DNA of 13,840 nt from Deltaproteobacteria bacterium (lineage in GTDB: Bacteria > Desulfobacterota > Binatia > UBA9968). The stretch lies in the NCBI GenBank assembly GCA_005878685.1, contig VBLN01000067.1:1-13840 (forward strand). Reading direction: 5' to 3'. Made by a program: the position numbers and the translations under genes. This document shows positions 13,084-13,840 of this stretch, piece after piece. Numbering within the stretch: position 1 is the first letter of the stretch; every line of letters begins with the position of its first letter. The notes under the pieces are model-generated. The model was not told where the DNA came from. It ran no database searches and worked only from the letters and a program-made list of their open reading frames with translations.

Positions 13084-13840
13084 ATGAAGTCCGTCTTAGT
13101 TCGCTACCACGAAGTGGCTCTCAAAAAGGGCAATCGTCCCTACTTCATGGACATGTTGAAGCGGAATCTGCGTTCTTCTGTGAGTGGGCTGGGTCTTAAA
13201 GAAATAGAGAGCCTGCCCGGCCGCCTCGTGCTTTGCTTTGACGGCACCGCTGACCGAGAGGCTATCCATCAGCGGGTTCAGAGGGTCTTCTGCGTCGCTA
13301 ACTTTTCCTTTGTGGAGCGCACGACCCCGGACCTCAAGGCCCTTGAGGAGAATATCCTGCAATATCTGGACGGGAGGCGATTTTCTTCCTTCCGCGTCGA
13401 CACCAAGAGAGCCGACAAACAATTTCCCCTGACCTCACCGGAAGTGAATCGAAAGGTGGGCGCAGCGGTCAAGAACAAAACCGGCGCCCGGGTGGATTTG
13501 GACAACGCGGAGCTGACGATAACGATCGAGATCCTTCCTCACGACGCATTCTTCGGCTTTGATAAGATAGCTGGGTCGGGAGGCCTGCCGGTTGGGGTCA
13601 GCGGCAGGGTTGTTTCCCTGATCTCCGGCGGGATCGACTCTCCGATAGCTGCTTGCCGGATGATGCGGCGGGGCTGTCGGCTCATCTTCGTTCATTTTCA
13701 TAGCAGGCCGTATCTCGATCAAACCTCCCAAGAGAAAGTCCGAGAACTGGTGAAACTCCTTACTCGCTACCAGTTTTCATCCCGTCTTTATCTTGTTCCC
13801 TTCGGGGAGATTCAGCGGCAGATCGTCGCCGCTGTTTTGA
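13084..13840 (+). CDS. thiI: tRNA 4-thiouridine synthase ThiI, 3' end cut by the window
   Basis: The first 252 residues are visible and the frame is still open at the window edge. The start SVLVRYHEVALKKGNRPYF matches the ferredoxin-like domain of ThiI, followed by a THUMP domain (about 60-160, with FRVDTKRADKQFP). The PP-loop SGGIDS at 181-186 activates uridine 8 of tRNA with ATP. ThiI makes 4-thiouridine and, in some bacteria with a C-terminal rhodanese domain, sulfur for thiamine; that domain would lie beyond the window. The ATG at 13084 has no Shine-Dalgarno. TATTTT at 13070-13075 is 8 nt before the start, so a leaderless mRNA is possible, though the -35 is poor. Confidence 0.9.
   Translation, partial: MKSVLVRYHEVALKKGNRPYFMDMLKRNLRSSVSGLGLKEIESLPGRLVLCFDGTADREAIHQRVQRVFCVANFSFVERTTPDLKALEENILQYLDGRRFSSFRVDTKRADKQFPLTSPEVNRKVGAAVKNKTGARVDLDNAELTITIEILPHDAFFGFDKIAGSGGLPVGVSGRVVSLISGGIDSPIAACRMMRRGCRLIFVHFHSRPYLDQTSQEKVRELVKLLTRYQFSSRLYLVPFGEIQRQIVAAVL

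Noticed and set aside
13005..13085. N-terminal extension of the cupin to 13085.
   Set aside because: AGGAGG stands 5 nt before the ATG at 13004, and the predicted promoter lies inside the extension.
1..13840. CRISPR array, insertion sequence, tRNA or rRNA genes.
   Set aside because: I saw no regularly spaced repeats, no transposase or terminal inverted repeats, and no cloverleaf or rRNA-like sequence by eye; a tRNA or covariance-model scan would be decisive.

Overview
The window is about 13.8 kb of bacterial chromosome, moderately GC-rich and gene-dense, with mostly short intergenic gaps. I see no IS element, phage gene, tRNA, rRNA or CRISPR array. The lineage cannot be fixed from sequence alone. 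The gene mix (ArsS-type radical SAM protein, selenium-associated LysR regulator, exported peroxiredoxin-like protein) and the UGA usage point to an uncultivated, selenocysteine-decoding bacterium, perhaps of deltaproteobacterial, Binatia or NC10 type. That placement is a low-confidence guess.

The main result is two genes that a standard gene finder would break or call pseudogenes but that are best read as selenoproteins. (1) At 148-735 (+) an exported peroxiredoxin-like protein has an in-frame UGA exactly where its family has the catalytic Cys (motif UxxC). A perfect 7-bp hairpin with a G-rich loop starts 14 nt after the UGA. (2) At 9688-10155 (-) a peroxiredoxin has UGA at the peroxidatic Cys of the P-x3-T-x2-C motif, followed by a 9-bp hairpin whose loop has G at position 2. 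Both hairpins fit the bacterial SECIS layout as I recall it. UGA is an ordinary stop elsewhere in the window, so recoding as Trp is unlikely.

Layout. 148-735: Sec peroxiredoxin-like gene, convergent with and overlapping a minus-strand operon at 709-3725 (arsS radical SAM, TVP38/VTT membrane protein, then two glycosyltransferases of the families named after association with radical SAM proteins and selenodomains). 3849-4946 (-): Tat-exported transglutaminase-like protein with its own terminator and promoter. 5231-7030 (-): a Bcp-type peroxiredoxin with a frameshift, coupled by a 4-bp overlap to an EgtB/OvoA/SenA-type nonheme iron enzyme. 7137-8048 (-): LysR regulator of the selenium-metabolism type, divergent from a YgfZ-like folate-binding protein (8118-9212) and a Rieske ferredoxin (9287-9592). 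9688-10744 (-): Nudix hydrolase followed by the Sec peroxiredoxin. 10804-11487 (+): HAD hydrolase. 11507-13004 (-): cupin, NTF2-like and SDR operon. 13084 to the window end (+): ThiI, cut by the edge.

How it may fit together (inference): the window gathers selenium-linked regulation, selenoprotein and thiol peroxidases, a possible thiol/selenol antioxidant enzyme (EgtB-like) and an arsenosugar-type operon. It looks like a redox and metalloid-defence neighbourhood. Several promoters sit so close to start codons lacking a Shine-Dalgarno that leaderless mRNAs are predicted, while other genes have strong AGGAGG sites. A 21-bp near-identical element containing TTGACA and a T-N11-A dyad lies upstream of both the Bcp gene and the transglutaminase gene.
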